From Luzula sylvatica (Eukaryota > Streptophyta > Magnoliopsida > Poales > Juncaceae), in assembly GCA_946800325.1 (NCBI GenBank), contig OX326956.1:48407052-48471051 (forward strand): 64,000 nucleotides of DNA. Direction: 5' to 3'. Below, piece after piece: positions 34,399-46,275 of the stretch. Made by a program: the position numbers and the translations under genes. The first letter of the stretch is position 1; the number at the start of each line of letters is the position of its first letter. The notes under the pieces were generated by a model. The model saw only the letters and a list, made by a program, of their open reading frames with translations. It ran no database searches and had not been told where the DNA came from.

Positions 34399-35535
34399 AT
34401 TTTTTTTTTTTTTTTTTTGAAATAGGATAACCTTAAAGGTATACCCTAGTTTTTTCATTAAACCTAAAAAAAAAAAATTACAAAATGAACGTGTGGTAAT
34501 AACGTAATTACCCTTAAAAACTAAAAAACCAATTTGTTATCTTTCTATCTTGTAGCTTTGTTCCAAAGGATTGCATCTTCGAAGGCTTTATTAGCGACCA
34601 CTATTGGGGGGACGTGGGGTTTTCGAAGATGCGTGCATTCCTTTGTTTTCATATGGCCTAATTTACCGCCGTCCACATTATCTGTCAAATCTCTTTGTCT
34701 TCTTTTTTTTTTTGTCTATCTTTATTAAAGATTCATGTTTCAATGATTGAGTCTTTGGCTTCCCATTTGAATGGAGCTTGTGACAATCTTTCTGTTAGTC
34801 TCCATGTCGCTTTGGTGTATGTACACCTTAAAAAAAGGTGATCCGCGGTTTCTAGTCCTCTCGTACATAGATGACATATTTGGTTATTCGTCATACATTT
34901 TCGTTGCAATATGTCGGACGTATTTAGTCTATTGTGAAAATATAGCCAAAGAAAAAAGTGTATCTTTGGTGGAATCTTAATTTTCCATAAATTTTTTGAC
35001 CAAAATGATACGATTCCCGGGTTCCGAACGAAATTGTATGTCGATTTAGATGAAATAAGATCCTTCGGATTCCCATTTCCAAATCTTGTGGTCATCTTCT
35101 CCGTTTGTTGTAGTGGAAACTTCATATAACGGTAGTAGTTTTATTAGATCTTGGATGAAGAACGAAGTAATATTATTGGGAAGGTTGAGTAAGTCCTCCG
35201 ATTTATTGATTCCATATAGATCTCTTAGGCAATTGGACCATATGTTATCCTGTTTCGTATTTATTTTTCAAAGGGTTTTTTGGAATAGAGCATTGTTTTG
35301 GTCGACCAAGTTGGAAATTCCTAGTCCCGAGAAAATTGAATTATTGGATTTTGTGAAAGTGATTGGATCGGTAGTGTCGATATATAATATCGGATTATGC
35401 ATTTACCCTTGGATCAGATATATTTCATGGGCATCGAAAAATAAGAAATGGTTGCACTGTCCATTGCGAAATGTGTCGGCAAACGAAGCCGTAAAACAAA
35501 TTGAATGGAGGATAGAAGGTTGTCCGCGGTAAAAA
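34399..35535 (-). mobile_element. LINE fragment with zf-RVT, 3' poly(A) present
   Basis: Poly-T at 34399-34418 followed by GAAATAGG marks the 3' end of a minus-strand LINE. Upstream, several frames give the C-terminal part of the LINE reverse transcriptase ORF (KTLWKI-like, NLPNNITSFFIQDLIKLLP). The zinc-binding domain follows in 34733-35125: NLWKIKIPPKIHFFLWLYFH, ICHLCTRGLETADHLFLRC. Stops and frameshifts show it is dead. The 5' boundary is not defined. Confidence 0.8.
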
Positions 35536-35650
35536 TAAGAATGTCAAGAATACGATGAGTGACCGAAAGGGAAAAGAAAATGGCAAGAAATGTAGCACAT
35601 TCATTCACCTCAAATAAGTTCATCAACATGCGGCCCAATTATGTCCATAG

Positions 35651-35677
35651 TTTTTTTTTGAATCAAGGTTAGCGAAA
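35651..35677 (-). mobile_element. 27-nt LINE-tail insertion with 14-bp TSD
   Basis: The insert reads poly-T(9) then GAATCAAGGTTAGCGAAA. It lies between perfect 14-bp repeats AATTATGTCCATAG (35637-35650 and 35678-35691). On the minus strand it is the last 18 bases of a LINE 3' end plus poly(A). Confidence 0.75.
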
Positions 35678-35691
35678 AATTATGTCCATAG

Positions 35692-36597
35692 TTGGTCGTA
35701 TCTGGTATGAATTTTTCGAAAATTAAACATTTTTGTTTACTTTTCAATAGTTTATGTTTATTTTTCAATAATTTATGTTTATTTTGTAGTTATTTTCGAA
35801 AATTAACCACCCGAAAATAACTGTATGTTTATTTTCAATAATTAAAAATTTTGTTAATCCTAAATATACCGCGAAGATAAGAATCGGATCGTTCGTTGTT
35901 GATAAGTTAAACTTTTAGTGTAAACAAACATCCTATTTGTGCAATTAGGTGGACGTTTGGGAGTACAAAATCGTTTTGGTAAAACTGTGGACCTTTTTGT
36001 AAGGGCAAAATAAATTACAATAACTGCAAAACAAAACGGACCTTTCGCAGGATAGTGTGGAATTCTTCTGTTTTTTTTTCTCTTTCCAAACTCAAAACGA
36101 GGTAAAGATCAATAAACCCAAAATTGTATATTGTCGAAAGTTACTTCTCATGAAAATAAAAATAAAATAATATTAACAAAATAATTGTAGTTCAAGCAAA
36201 AAAAATTCAAAATAGCATATAAGCGATTTTTTTTTCATTCATCACATTACTATATAATTTGCTCATGAAAATTAATTGACACTAAAAAAAAGAATTTTTG
36301 ATAATATATCGCGAAAATGATATTTCTTTTGGTTCTTTTGTTGTTGAGAAAATGACATTTCTTAGGTATTGTAGGGGCATTCATGATATTTTATATTTTA
36401 TAGGCATATACATGACATTTCAAGATTTTTTTGGGTACAGCTGAAATTTCGCCAAATATATACTCCTCTACCCAGGGAAGACTGAAGAGGGTTTTGTTTA
36501 TCAGTTCATCTTCATTCTCCAAGTCATGTATATATCGTTATTTAGTTTCTGTAATTAACAAAACAAAAGAGTGTTTCTTTCGATAAATCTATGCTAA
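35692..36597. other. intergenic DNA, no gene
   Basis: T/A-rich DNA with local repeats of TTTATTTTCAATAATT (35750-35860). Nothing else is seen. Confidence 0.4.
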
Positions 36598-37135
36598 TTA
36601 GATTAATTGATCGAGCTTACTCATGATGGCGTGTGTAATATACAAGCCCTTCTTCTTTTGGTCGACCTCTCCTCCGCATTTCCAAAGGAGAGCTACAAGC
36701 GAGGTTAAATTGTTTACTTTCGGGTAAATTTTCATTAGGAATTGTTCAATTTCGTTAAGAATCGAAATATTTAGGATAATTTGGATCTCTTCAGTTCTAG
36801 TATTGAATGAATTTCTGGATGTGTCGGTTATTGATATCACCATGGCTCAGTATGTATCGGCCTGGTATTAGTGAGAACTGGGAATTCTTCTTTGCTTTCA
36901 TTTCTTCTGTTAAAATTGCATTCATTTTGGGTTGTATTTGTTTGAAGAGGGGCTTTATGTTTGATTTAGGCCTTGATTTCTTATTTTTACCAGTATTGGT
37001 AGCATAATCATGTGTTGCATTTTCCAAAAGTATCATATTTCCCACTATTTTGTTCATTTCTGTGTAAATTTGTAAGATTGATTTGTTATAAATTGAAACA
37101 GGACTTGGAATTTGCTCTGATATTAAGAATCTCAA
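36598..37135 (-). other. two overlapping unrecognised minus-strand frames
   Basis: Frames at 36797-37135 (112 codons, start MRFLISEQIPSPVSIYNKSI) and 36598-36843 (81 codons) adjoin. The first contains a basic patch (NKKSRPKSNIKPLFKQIQPK) and SQFSLIPGRYILSHGD. Composition is protein-like and the two could be one gene with a frameshift or intron. No family is recognised. Confidence 0.3.
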
Positions 37136-37290
37136 GAGAAGCAGCTTTTAATGGTGTGAACTAAAACCCAAAATCATACTATTAAGATCATTTATAATTT
37201 TTTGCCACAAAAAATCACTGGTACAAGAGAAATCAATTGATAATTACTCAAATACCATTTATTTGATCATTTGCAAATTGTTAATTGCAG

Positions 37291-37505
37291 GTCAGAAAGT
37301 ATTAGAATCCAAGAAAGCCGGTTTCCGAATTACCATCACAAAACGCGAATGCTTTTGTTCTAAAAGAGATCAATTTCAATCAAATGGAGGCTCCATTCAT
37401 ATGATTTCAAGTGTCAAAACGGTAATTTCAGGATATTGGTTGGGACCTGATAGTGAAGAAGATGAATGGGGTTATATCGAAGCTGTAATTCATCGAATTA
37501 GTTGA
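37291..37505 (+). CDS. possible last exon of a small unrecognised gene
   Basis: After the acceptor TTAATTGCAG the frame reads about 70 codons (GQKVLESKKAGFRITITKRE, Cys pair CFC, then SGYWLGPDSEEDEWGYIEAV) to TGA at 37505. The acidic-aromatic C-terminus looks like a conserved motif, but I cannot name it. The upstream exon was not found; the minus-strand frames next door argue for caution. Confidence 0.3.
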
Positions 37506-37509
37506 TTCT

Positions 37510-38943
37510 TCTAGTACATTTTTTTTAGTGTATGAATTTTGTATTATTTCCTGGGATTTTGAATCATTTGACGAATTTACATGAATTTTTTCGATGGAGG
37601 TTATTAATGAACATTTACTTTTCCTCCATCTCATTACCGATGAAAATAAGATTGCTCCTGCATGAAGTAAATCAAAATGTAATTCATTAATTTAATTTCA
37701 AGTTTCATCACTGATATGATTTTCCATACAAAATAAATGAAGTGCCCATTTTCCATTGTCTATTTTAGTATTTTATCCAAAAATAACTGCTTTATGTTCA
37801 TGTATTAAATTATATGATACTGGGTTCAAACAGTCTATATAAATATGTTTTGCCAATTATAACCAATCAAAATGTCTCTGTTTTTCATAAATTTAAAGCA
37901 TAAGTATTTACGGAGAAAAAGAGTAATTTGTACAAATGTCTTTGTTCTTGTTCTTCTTTATTTGTATGTGTTCTAAATTTTGTAAATAGTTTTTAATCAA
38001 TTGAAATTGTTGTATCTTGTTTGTTTAGATATAAATTTTTGTTGTAATTTGTTTTAGGATGAAGTTAGGCGTTGCGATAGATATCAAAAGAATGTAGTTT
38101 TGTTAGGGTTCTTTTTTTATTGTTATTCATTTATATGTGTATTTTCTCTTAAAATAAAATAAAATTGGCATGTACTAACAAATTTAGGTAGGCAATACTA
38201 TATTAAAATATTTCTGAAATACATGTGTATTTTTTACTAAATTTAAAATCGACGTAAATATAATAATCTGAAATATATCAAATAAATTACCTAGAGATCT
38301 TAGCTTTCTTTTTTGTACACAACACATTAAAGTCTTGTTTCGTTGAAACAAAATAATAATCTGGTCTCTGTTCAAAAAAAATTTTAAAAAAAAAGTATAT
38401 AACCAATATTTTATCGACGGTAAACATTAATTTGTACTAAAATATTGTTTTATCTCCAAACTTTGGGATTGTAGGGATTTGTACAACATATGAAGAAAAA
38501 ATAATGAAAGTAACGCCGATAACATTAAAAAAATAAAATAACAGTATACTTGAAATTCATAGGCGAAATTAAGAAAATATTCATACATATGGTGTGTGCA
38601 AGATATCATACAAGAAATATGTGCAAAATATGATATTAACCGATTTGCCAAAATAATGATAGCTTTAGATATTTTTAGAACAAAATCCATTTTTTAATTT
38701 AGTGGCAACTATTCTTAACTATCACATAATAACATCAAAACTAGTTTTACAAAAACATACTATATATGACATATATTCAAGTGAATTATTAAGTCTTCAA
38801 CTTCTAATAACAAAGCTCTCAACTTTTGTTATAACCCCTAAAAATCTTTTCTTTTATAATGAAGATATTTTCTTCACCATAATCAACATTCAGAGCTCCC
38901 TTTCTACAACAATATCTCTCTATTTCTTCCAATTAGTAAAAAA
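37510..38943. other. intergenic DNA, promoter side of the LTPG gene
   Basis: A/T-rich DNA with no repeats of known type. A TTTTATAATG box at about 38852 could serve the gene at 38944. Confidence 0.4.
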
Positions 38944-40035
38944 ATGATCATGAAACAAACACTACCTATATTCTTCTTTGTTTTTCTAACTCCATCTTTA
39001 CTTATCAATGGAGCCAAAACGACCAGGCCTACGCCACCTGTCGACTGCACGTCGGCTTTGATGGGCATGATGGATTGCTTGGATTTTATCGAAAGTGGAA
39101 GCACGATAGCAAAACCAAAAACATCGTGTTGTTCCGGCCTTCAACAAGTGGTAAACGAAAATGTTGTTTGTCTTTGTCAAACGTTTGATTTGAGTAAACA
39201 AATGGGAATTGCAATTGACGTTAATAAGACACTGTCTTTACCTTCGGCTTGCCACGTTAAAACTCCTCCTTTTAGCGAATGTAACAGTAAGTATTTTTTT
39301 TTTTTTTTCTTTTTTTTTTGAGAAAAATAAAGTAGGTTCTTATGTCCTACTTCTATTATATTTTTTTTTTCTTTTAATTCTCTATTTTCTGGAAATCGAA
39401 TTTCTTTTTTTGTTATTTTATACTAATTTGTGTCTAATTTGCAGTTAATCTTCCTGGTGTACCTGCTCGAACTCCAAATACATTCACATGTATGTCGATT
39501 TATAATTGAATATCTTTATCTTTTGATTTCTATTGGTTTTTTTGGAATTTGAATTAATAATAGTGGATTTGTTTATGGTTCATTTTGCAGCTTCTCTTTC
39601 CGTTGCACCAGCTGAAGCTCCGTGTATGTGATTAACCAAATAATTTTTATTTTTAATTATATATTATTAACTTTTTTCGGTATAATCAAATATAAAGTGA
39701 AATGATATTTTATTGTCATTTTTTTATATTAATTGTGGATTTATTTATCATCCATTTTACAGCTTCTATTCTTGTTGCGCCTGTTGAAGCTCCCAGTATA
39801 TCTTCGCGTATGTGATTTACAAAAGATTTATCATATATATATAGTATATACATGTATATGTGGCTAAAATCTGAGAATGATTGTTTTTGTAGCGTCTCTT
39901 CCTAGTGCACCTACCGCATCGTCTCCAGTTGAAGATGGATCGGTTCAAAATGGGGTGCTGCGTATCGGATCATCATTTACGCTCGTGACTGGATTTGCTA
40001 CAACTCTGCTTTCATACTATTATCTTATTAATTAA
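38944..40035 (+). CDS. GPI-anchored non-specific lipid-transfer protein (LTPG)
   Basis: Five exons (38944-39286, 39445-39489, 39591-39623, 39763-39807, 39893-40035) join to 202 residues. A signal peptide (residues 1-23; a second in-frame ATG lies two codons in) leads to the eight-cysteine lipid-transfer fold. The cysteines are Cys35, 45, 62, 63, 76, 78, 103 and 113, in the order C-C-CC-CxC-C-C. A short Pro/Ser/Ala linker (APAEAPS, APVEAPS, PSAPTASSP) follows, then a hydrophobic tail (LVTGFATTLLSYYYLIN) typical of a GPI signal. Such proteins sit on the outer plasma membrane or wall and carry cuticular or suberin lipids. Exons 2-4 are tiny, all phase 1-1, and exons 3 and 4 with their introns look duplicated. 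The gene appears intact. Confidence 0.92.
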
Positions 40036-40094
40036 GATCTGAGAATGATTTTATTAGCACGTGTGTTATTATTTATGTGATTATGATTTACAAA

Positions 40095-40370
40095 TCACAT
40101 ATAAAAATAAATAATTTGAGAACTCGTTGAATTACCATTAATTGTACATTCGAATCGTCGCGTTTCTAATTTAATAAATTTGTTAGCGTACTTTTTCGTC
40201 TTTCTAATTTTTTCAATAAATTCATAGTGCTCATCCAAACCGTTTACAATCAAATTTGCAATATGAGCACGACATCCTACATGTAGGTACTTATACTGAT
40301 CAATCCAGTTCACTTTCATCCAATTTGCAAGAGATTATATTTAAAATTGACATTATTTGCTCATTTCATT
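40095..40370 (-). mobile_element. hAT transposase fragment
   Basis: The minus-strand frame contains HVGCRAHIANLIVNGLDEHY, resembling the CxxHxLNL region of plant hAT (RICESLEEPER-type) transposases. EKIRKTKKYANKFIKLETRR follows, like their next helix. It is about 70 codons only. It lies directly after the LTPG stop codon. Confidence 0.5.
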
Positions 40371-40832
40371 TTGATAAATTTAGGCCTCATTTCATTTTCT
40401 TAGTTTTTTTCTTCTAAAAAAAATATTAATTTTTAGTTTTGAAACTGGAAAACAAACTTGGAAGTCAATAATTAAATTAATTATATTTTATTTTAAATAT
40501 AATAATCATTACTGGTATATAATTCATAGTTTTAATATATTTTTTCCAATGCAAACACTAGTTTTAGCATTAATATATTTTTTCCAATGCCAATAAAATT
40601 GTTTCTCGGTTTCAATATAAGTTTTAAGAGTACTATATTATTATTTGTGTCAATATAAAATCTCTACTACCAATATACTATTTTAGTGAAAGTATTTTTA
40701 GTAAGAGAGGAAATAAATAATAGTTGGGCTTCAAAAGCCCGGCCCACGTTTCATTTCGCCAGTTCATTGGCTCGCTGTTTGTTTCTTCTTCTCCATTACC
40801 GAATACCGATCGAGAGCGAGAGCGACGCATCA

Positions 40833-41888
40833 ATGGCGGGGGGTCGAGGGAGAGACGATCTGACGGAGGAAGAGCGGCGAGCGCATCGAGGTAGCAAATT
40901 CGCGCCACTTCCCGCGCCGCCTCCTTCCAATTTTCATCCCAGGTAAATTGCCCTTTTGCTTAGACCTCCATTACCAACAATGGTGAATTACTACCATGGG
41001 TTCCTGTTTCTACTGGGGCGATATACTATTTTCCTGCATTTTGTACCATTTGTAGATATAATTTGTCGATGTATCTTTCCTATTATCTAACTAGTTAAAT
41101 TTTTGTTTATGTTCATTTTTTTGAATTTTGGAAATAGATTGGCTCATCCAGGTGGGCCAGTAAAGACGAACAAAGCTGCAGCTTTAGCAAAGTTTCTAGA
41201 AAGAAAACTTCAAGAACCTGAAGGACTCAAGTCCATCGATCCAGACCTTCTAGAAGCTGCCGTAATTGATGCTAAGAAAACCGCAAATGCCAGCTCTGGT
41301 ACTAATTACAATTACGCCCTATCTTTTAATAAATTTAATCAGAATTTAGTTTTTATTAATTTTAGGAGCTTCTACATCTCGAAGAAAGGTTCTTCATGTA
41401 GATTCTTTTGAAGATTCCATCGAGGTAACATAATTAATTAATATTTTGCTTTTTTCTTCTTTTTTTAGTTATATTCGTATTTTTTTGAGGAAATATTGTT
41501 TAAAGATCAATAACAAAAATGAAGTTTTTAGAGCTCTTCAGAAGAGGAAGTAAAGAAAAAGAAAAGAAAGAGGAAAAAGAAGAAGGTTCGTGTTTTTACT
41601 TTCATTATTTAGAAAATTTCTACTTAACAAGATGACATTGTAGGTAATATTTGGGGATCTTATGTTATTTTAATGAATATTTCAGGTCTCAAAAGATAAT
41701 GAAGAGGAAGGAAAAGATAGTGAAAATAAAAAGAGAAAAAAGAAGAAGAAAAAGAAAGAGAAAAAAATGAAGGTAAATTTCGTGTTATTTGGGAATTTGT
41801 GATATATTATGTGTTAATTTTTTCTTACTGATTAATTATTATTTTTTAGTTTGAAAACGGTGGGAAAAATAAGAAGCTAAAAGCGTGA
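40833..41888 (+). CDS. Lys-rich small nuclear-type protein, 169 residues
   Basis: Six exons (40833-40942, 41138-41298, 41366-41424, 41532-41585, 41686-41772, 41850-41888) join in frame. The N-terminal third (MAGGRGRDDLTEEERRAHRG, then FAPLPAPPPSNFHPRLAHPG) is followed by a helix (AALAKFLERKLQ) and an acidic-serine stretch (VDSFEDSIESSSEEEV). Two Lys/Arg runs (exons 4 and 5) follow, which would serve as nuclear or nucleolar localisation signals. Small plant proteins of this layout are mostly unannotated; I can offer no function. The GC-rich first exon and the perfect phase of every junction support a real gene. Confidence 0.82.
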
Positions 41889-42086
41889 AGCAGCATTTTT
41901 TTTTTAGTTTTTCAGAGCTCCAAACGATATGGTTTTAGATGCAAGATAAATATCACCGTTTTAATTTGTAGATTCTGAATTCGGTTATATTTATTTCATT
42001 TTTCAAAATTTTCCAGTTAGTTTAATTTTTCAAATATTCGGCCATGATTTATCATGTATTTTGAATTTACATTCTTGTATTGTCAT

Positions 42087-42636
42087 CAATGTTCTAAAAA
42101 TCGGTCTAGGCGGCCGCCTAGGCGCTAGGCGTTGGGAAAACGCCCACGTTTAGCCTAGGCGTTCCTGTCTAGGTAGAATTCCGCCTAGACCCACCTAAAT
42201 AGCGTCTAGGCCCGAATAATTCCGCCTAGGTCTGCCCAGGCCAATTTTTTTTATTTTTTTATTTTTTTATTAAGACCCACAACTTATTTCCTTTCTTATT
42301 TCTATTTTTAGTAATTTTATTTTGTGATTTATTTGAATTTGTATTAATCGTATTTTGTAGATTTCATGTTACAATTTGTTTGGACGTTGTTTTAAATAAA
42401 TTAATATGTAGATTTCATGTTATGATTTGTTTGGACGTTGTTTTAAATAAATCAATATACATTATTTTTAGTATAAAAAATTATAGCACAAATTATAATA
42501 TATAAAAATTAAAAAAATGACAAAAATTATGTAAAATTACAAATCCGCCTGGATCCGATTAATCCCCGGTTAATCTCTCTAGACGCTAGACGGTGCCCGT
42601 TCGCCCGACTAGCGCCTAGCGATTTCTGTAACATTG
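42087..42636. mobile_element. hAT-type element, 550 bp, TSD ATTGTCAT, CTAGGCG words
   Basis: The left end is CAATGTTCTAAAAATCGG, and the right end is the inverse of CAATGTTACAGAAATCG. The 8-bp TSD ATTGTCAT is perfect (42079-42086 and 42637-42644). Both ends are filled with CTAGGCG / CGCCTAG words. The core is AT-rich with a 55-bp tandem repeat (42358-42470). It is non-coding. Confidence 0.85.
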
Positions 42637-42644
42637 ATTGTCAT

Positions 42645-43418
42645 GCATAGAATGCATGAATAATGCTTACTAAGCATTTTGTTTTCCCATTTTATTGCTT
42701 TTGAGGAATTTAATTATTTTTTTCTTTCAACTTTCACGTAGGCTCTCATTTCGTGAAATATATTTCTTTAGTACACCCTTGTAATTTGTAATATTAATTC
42801 ACATTGTTTTGGATAACAAAGGATTAACAGTTTATATCAATTATCAAATCACCAACCAGAGGCCATAAACATCATTAAGACAAATAAACTAAAAAAAAAA
42901 TGTGACACGAACCGAAATAACGACCTGACCCGTCTGACCCCGAACCAAATCGAGAAATATTGAAAAATCAAAATCCACGACCCAAATCCGAAATCGAAAC
43001 AAAACCGAATGATTGCTATAACTGATAATTACCCATTTGTATGGATATCAGTAATATGTGATATTTAGGAAGATATTGATGCAATTTACTGAAAATGAAT
43101 CAAACCATAATATCTCAAAGGCAAGAAACAATTATAATTTTTAATGTAATAATTCATGGCTTTTTCAGATTAATTTAATTCCACAAAATAAATAAAACTT
43201 CAGATGATAATTTAAATAGACGAATCTACGACAAGTTGAGAATTTACAAAAAGAAAAAGTAGCAAGCCATTTGAGCTCACTCTTTTAATTTATTCCTCCC
43301 AAAATAACTTCCCTTCTCCCCCACCCACATCTTAATTTATTATCCACGTGTCACCACACCAAGAAAAATAACTGGACATCTCCAGCCCCACCCTGCTCAA
43401 TTCACTCTTCCTATCAAC
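42645..43418. other. intergenic DNA between convergent genes
   Basis: No gene. Bases 42900-43020 hold iterated ACCCGA/CCGAA words (CCGAACCAAATCGAG, CCAAATCCGAAATCG) that resemble yet another word-array repeat. The 3' flank of the CCCH gene is at the right end. Confidence 0.4.
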
Positions 43419-45479
43419 TCAATTGCTAGTTATCGCAGAATGGGTCGTTACGAGATCGGTACCGGTGAAGAAATCAGGGTCGCCAGAAGCAGAATTATAA
43501 GGCAAATTGAGTGGATAAGGCGTGACTGGTACGTCAGAGAGAGACGAAGCTGAAGGAGTGTAACTGAGACTCCCCATTGGATGGTCAAATTTGCATGTGG
43601 GCCCGTATTTACACACTCCATGTTTCGCATAGTATCCACACGCTTCAGCCCCCTATTCAAAATTTCATCCAAATAAAATAAAAAATAATAAGTAAACAGA
43701 TAAAGGGCCTTTTGGTAATTTAGACAAAGCAAGTTCATTTTTGTAATTTAAATAAGAAAGAAAGATTAGCAGAGAGGTGTACTGGGCGAAGGGGGAGGCC
43801 AAGAGGGCTCAGAGCACAATTGCTTCTCTCGGTACCGGTACTGAACGGTACGAGATGGTGGTACTTGCAACTGGTACCGTACTTGCAATATCCTTTATTC
43901 AAGAAATGATGACAGACAGTCTGATTTGGACGCTGAGATGGCACTTGCAGCTCTCTCTGCTCAGAATGGAACGTACCGGTACCAGACCCCATCAGAGCCT
44001 GTATCGGTATCGGTACCGGTACAGAATGTGTTTGGTAAGAAAGTGGTACGGTATGAGGAATTTGTTGCGGTAAATTGTAGAACAAAGGCGTTGTATTTGG
44101 CGGTAGTAAAGGATTCATTGCTCCCTGTTAAATGAAAGCTAAGTATGTTGATAGAAAAAGAAAGTCATTTGAATTCAAAATTTGATTTGACTAACCATGT
44201 AAGGATTCCATGTTTGAGAAGGTACGAGTCCTTGTTGTACCATAACAGGGCCGTAGTTTCTAGGGAGGACTTGAAATCGAGCGAGACTTAAATTTAAATT
44301 CATGCTCAAACCGGGGACTGGAGGGTATAGTGCAGGCGTCACCATTGGAGAGGATTGGTAGAGTACTGGAGGCGGTGCTGGCGGGCCTAGACTCGGCAGA
44401 GAGAGGGGTTTCTCTGGATGGTGATATTTACATGTTTGTCCGTACTTGCAATTACCCGTTTTTATATAGTATGTGCATTCTTTCTCCCCCTGTATAATAT
44501 TATATAATAAATAATTATTATAAAATAATGAGATATATATATAAAATAAAATAACTTTTTTATTAATGTATCGAGTGTACCATTCTGAGGGGATAACCAG
44601 AGCTGTTTAATGCGATGGACTGGACAGGTCCAGTGGAGGCTTGTTTAGGGTGGTGATATTTGCATGTAGATCCGAATTTACAGCTCCTATTTTTCACATA
44701 AAACTGTGAAGAAAAAAAAACAAAATTACAAAACAATTAATGAATCCATATAATTAATAAAAGGGATTTAAAGAGATATTTTTTTTACCTCGCATATAGG
44801 ATGACCAGGCCGATCTGGATACTCTTCAGCTCCAGATATCTACGAAATTGAAGAATAAATGAACAAATAAGAAGCGAATAAAATGCAGGAATCATAGTTG
44901 TGAGATGAATATTTCTAACCAATGAGAGACTGCCACGTGGATGGTTGAACCGGCACCTATCGCCATACCCACAGGATCCGTTTCGGAGAAAGTACATGCA
45001 ATCTGGTTCACCTGGTCTCTCTGGATAGATCAACTCTTTATCTCCCAATTCTAATTGCTGCATTGAATCTATTGCACAAAGAAAGTATTTAATTTAAGTG
45101 AAGTAAAGATAAGATTAATTCAATTTCAAAATTGAAAGCTACATTTTTAACCCCAAATAATGCCGAAAAGTTAAAAGCCCCAAATTGAAGATCACGATAT
45201 ACATAAAACGAAATTTGGAAGTCTAATAAGCCAACATTGCGTCTACCAGACTAAATCATCAAAAAATTACGTAAATAAAACCCATTTTAGTACCAAAATT
45301 ACAACCTGATCCCTTAAACCCCAAACAAAACCTAACACATTACAACCCTAAAGCTTCAAAAACCAAAAAACCCCTTGAAAGTAATCAAACAGATCACAAA
45401 AAATACCTTCGAGCCCAGTATTAGGGCTGACATGACTGCTATCCTGCACAAACCTCATCCGTACAGAAGACGCCTCCAT
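43419..45479 (-). CDS. five-CCCH zinc-finger protein (plant ZFN type)
   Basis: Seven exons on the minus strand (45407-45479, 44920-45068, 44789-44839, 44581-44703, 44196-44489, 43783-44124, 43419-43652) give 421 residues. Five C-x8-C-x5-C-x3-H fingers occur: [20 protein letters not shown], then [60 protein letters not shown] and [20 protein letters not shown]. Three are clustered at the N-terminus and two at the C-terminus, with a Pro/Leu-rich spacer between, as in plant ZFN proteins (nucleic-acid-binding; some bind RNA or DNA and act in flowering or stress). Each finger begins in its own exon or near an exon start. The Gly-Thr and Val-Pro repeats in exon 6 come from GGTACC words. The gene looks intact. 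Confidence 0.93.
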
Positions 45480-46275
45480 TTCCTCTACAAACTTCTAGAA
45501 ATCCCTCCCAATACCAACGATCAGATTACAAATATGGATTTATTCACAAAAAATGCAAAAAAAACGAGAGCAAATTTCTATTGCTTCAGCTCGATTTGAT
45601 CGCTCTCCCCATCTCACTTCTCTCTCTCTCTCTCTCACACACACTTGTTTCTCTCTCTACAAACTTTGTGTGTGTCGGTTCACTTTCCAAGTCTTATATT
45701 TATTTATTATTTATTGTCGTTTCTCACTATTTTACCATGACTCCACATGTCAGAGACTCATACTGGTCATTTAATAAATAACTTATAATTTTAAATAGAC
45801 CCGTTTCATTTCTTTAACTTCACATATCTTTATTATAGTTAAAGTCGATGTATGATTTAATATAGACCGGGTTTAGGTCAGTATTAATTGCTGACTTCTA
45901 CGGTTTGGTCTATGTATGTAGTTTGTACCCGCCAAGACGAGTGTAGGTCGAGATGCATAGATACGGTGTATGTACACCGAGTGTGTGTGTATATATATGG
46001 ACTGGTCTTATATATAATTTTTTTTACTGATGAATGGTAAGAAGTAAAAAATTATTTTTTACTATTTTACTGAATATAGAGACTAGGGATCTGAATCTGA
46101 ATCTAATTATAAGTATTAATAATTAGATCTCAACTTCCAATATTATTATGGAAAATATAATTAATATAAGTTACATCATAATAATACATAATATTATTTT
46201 ATCTTAGTTATAATAAAAGGCAAGGAGAAGTAAATTTTAGCATTTTTCTTTTTAAGTAATTTTCTTCTAATTAGT
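45480..46275. other. promoter side of the CCCH gene, intergenic
   Basis: The leader region holds a CT-rich microsatellite (about 45617-45659). A minus-strand AAATATAAG box lies near 45694. Further right there is AT-rich DNA up to the SWEET stop codon. Confidence 0.45.
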
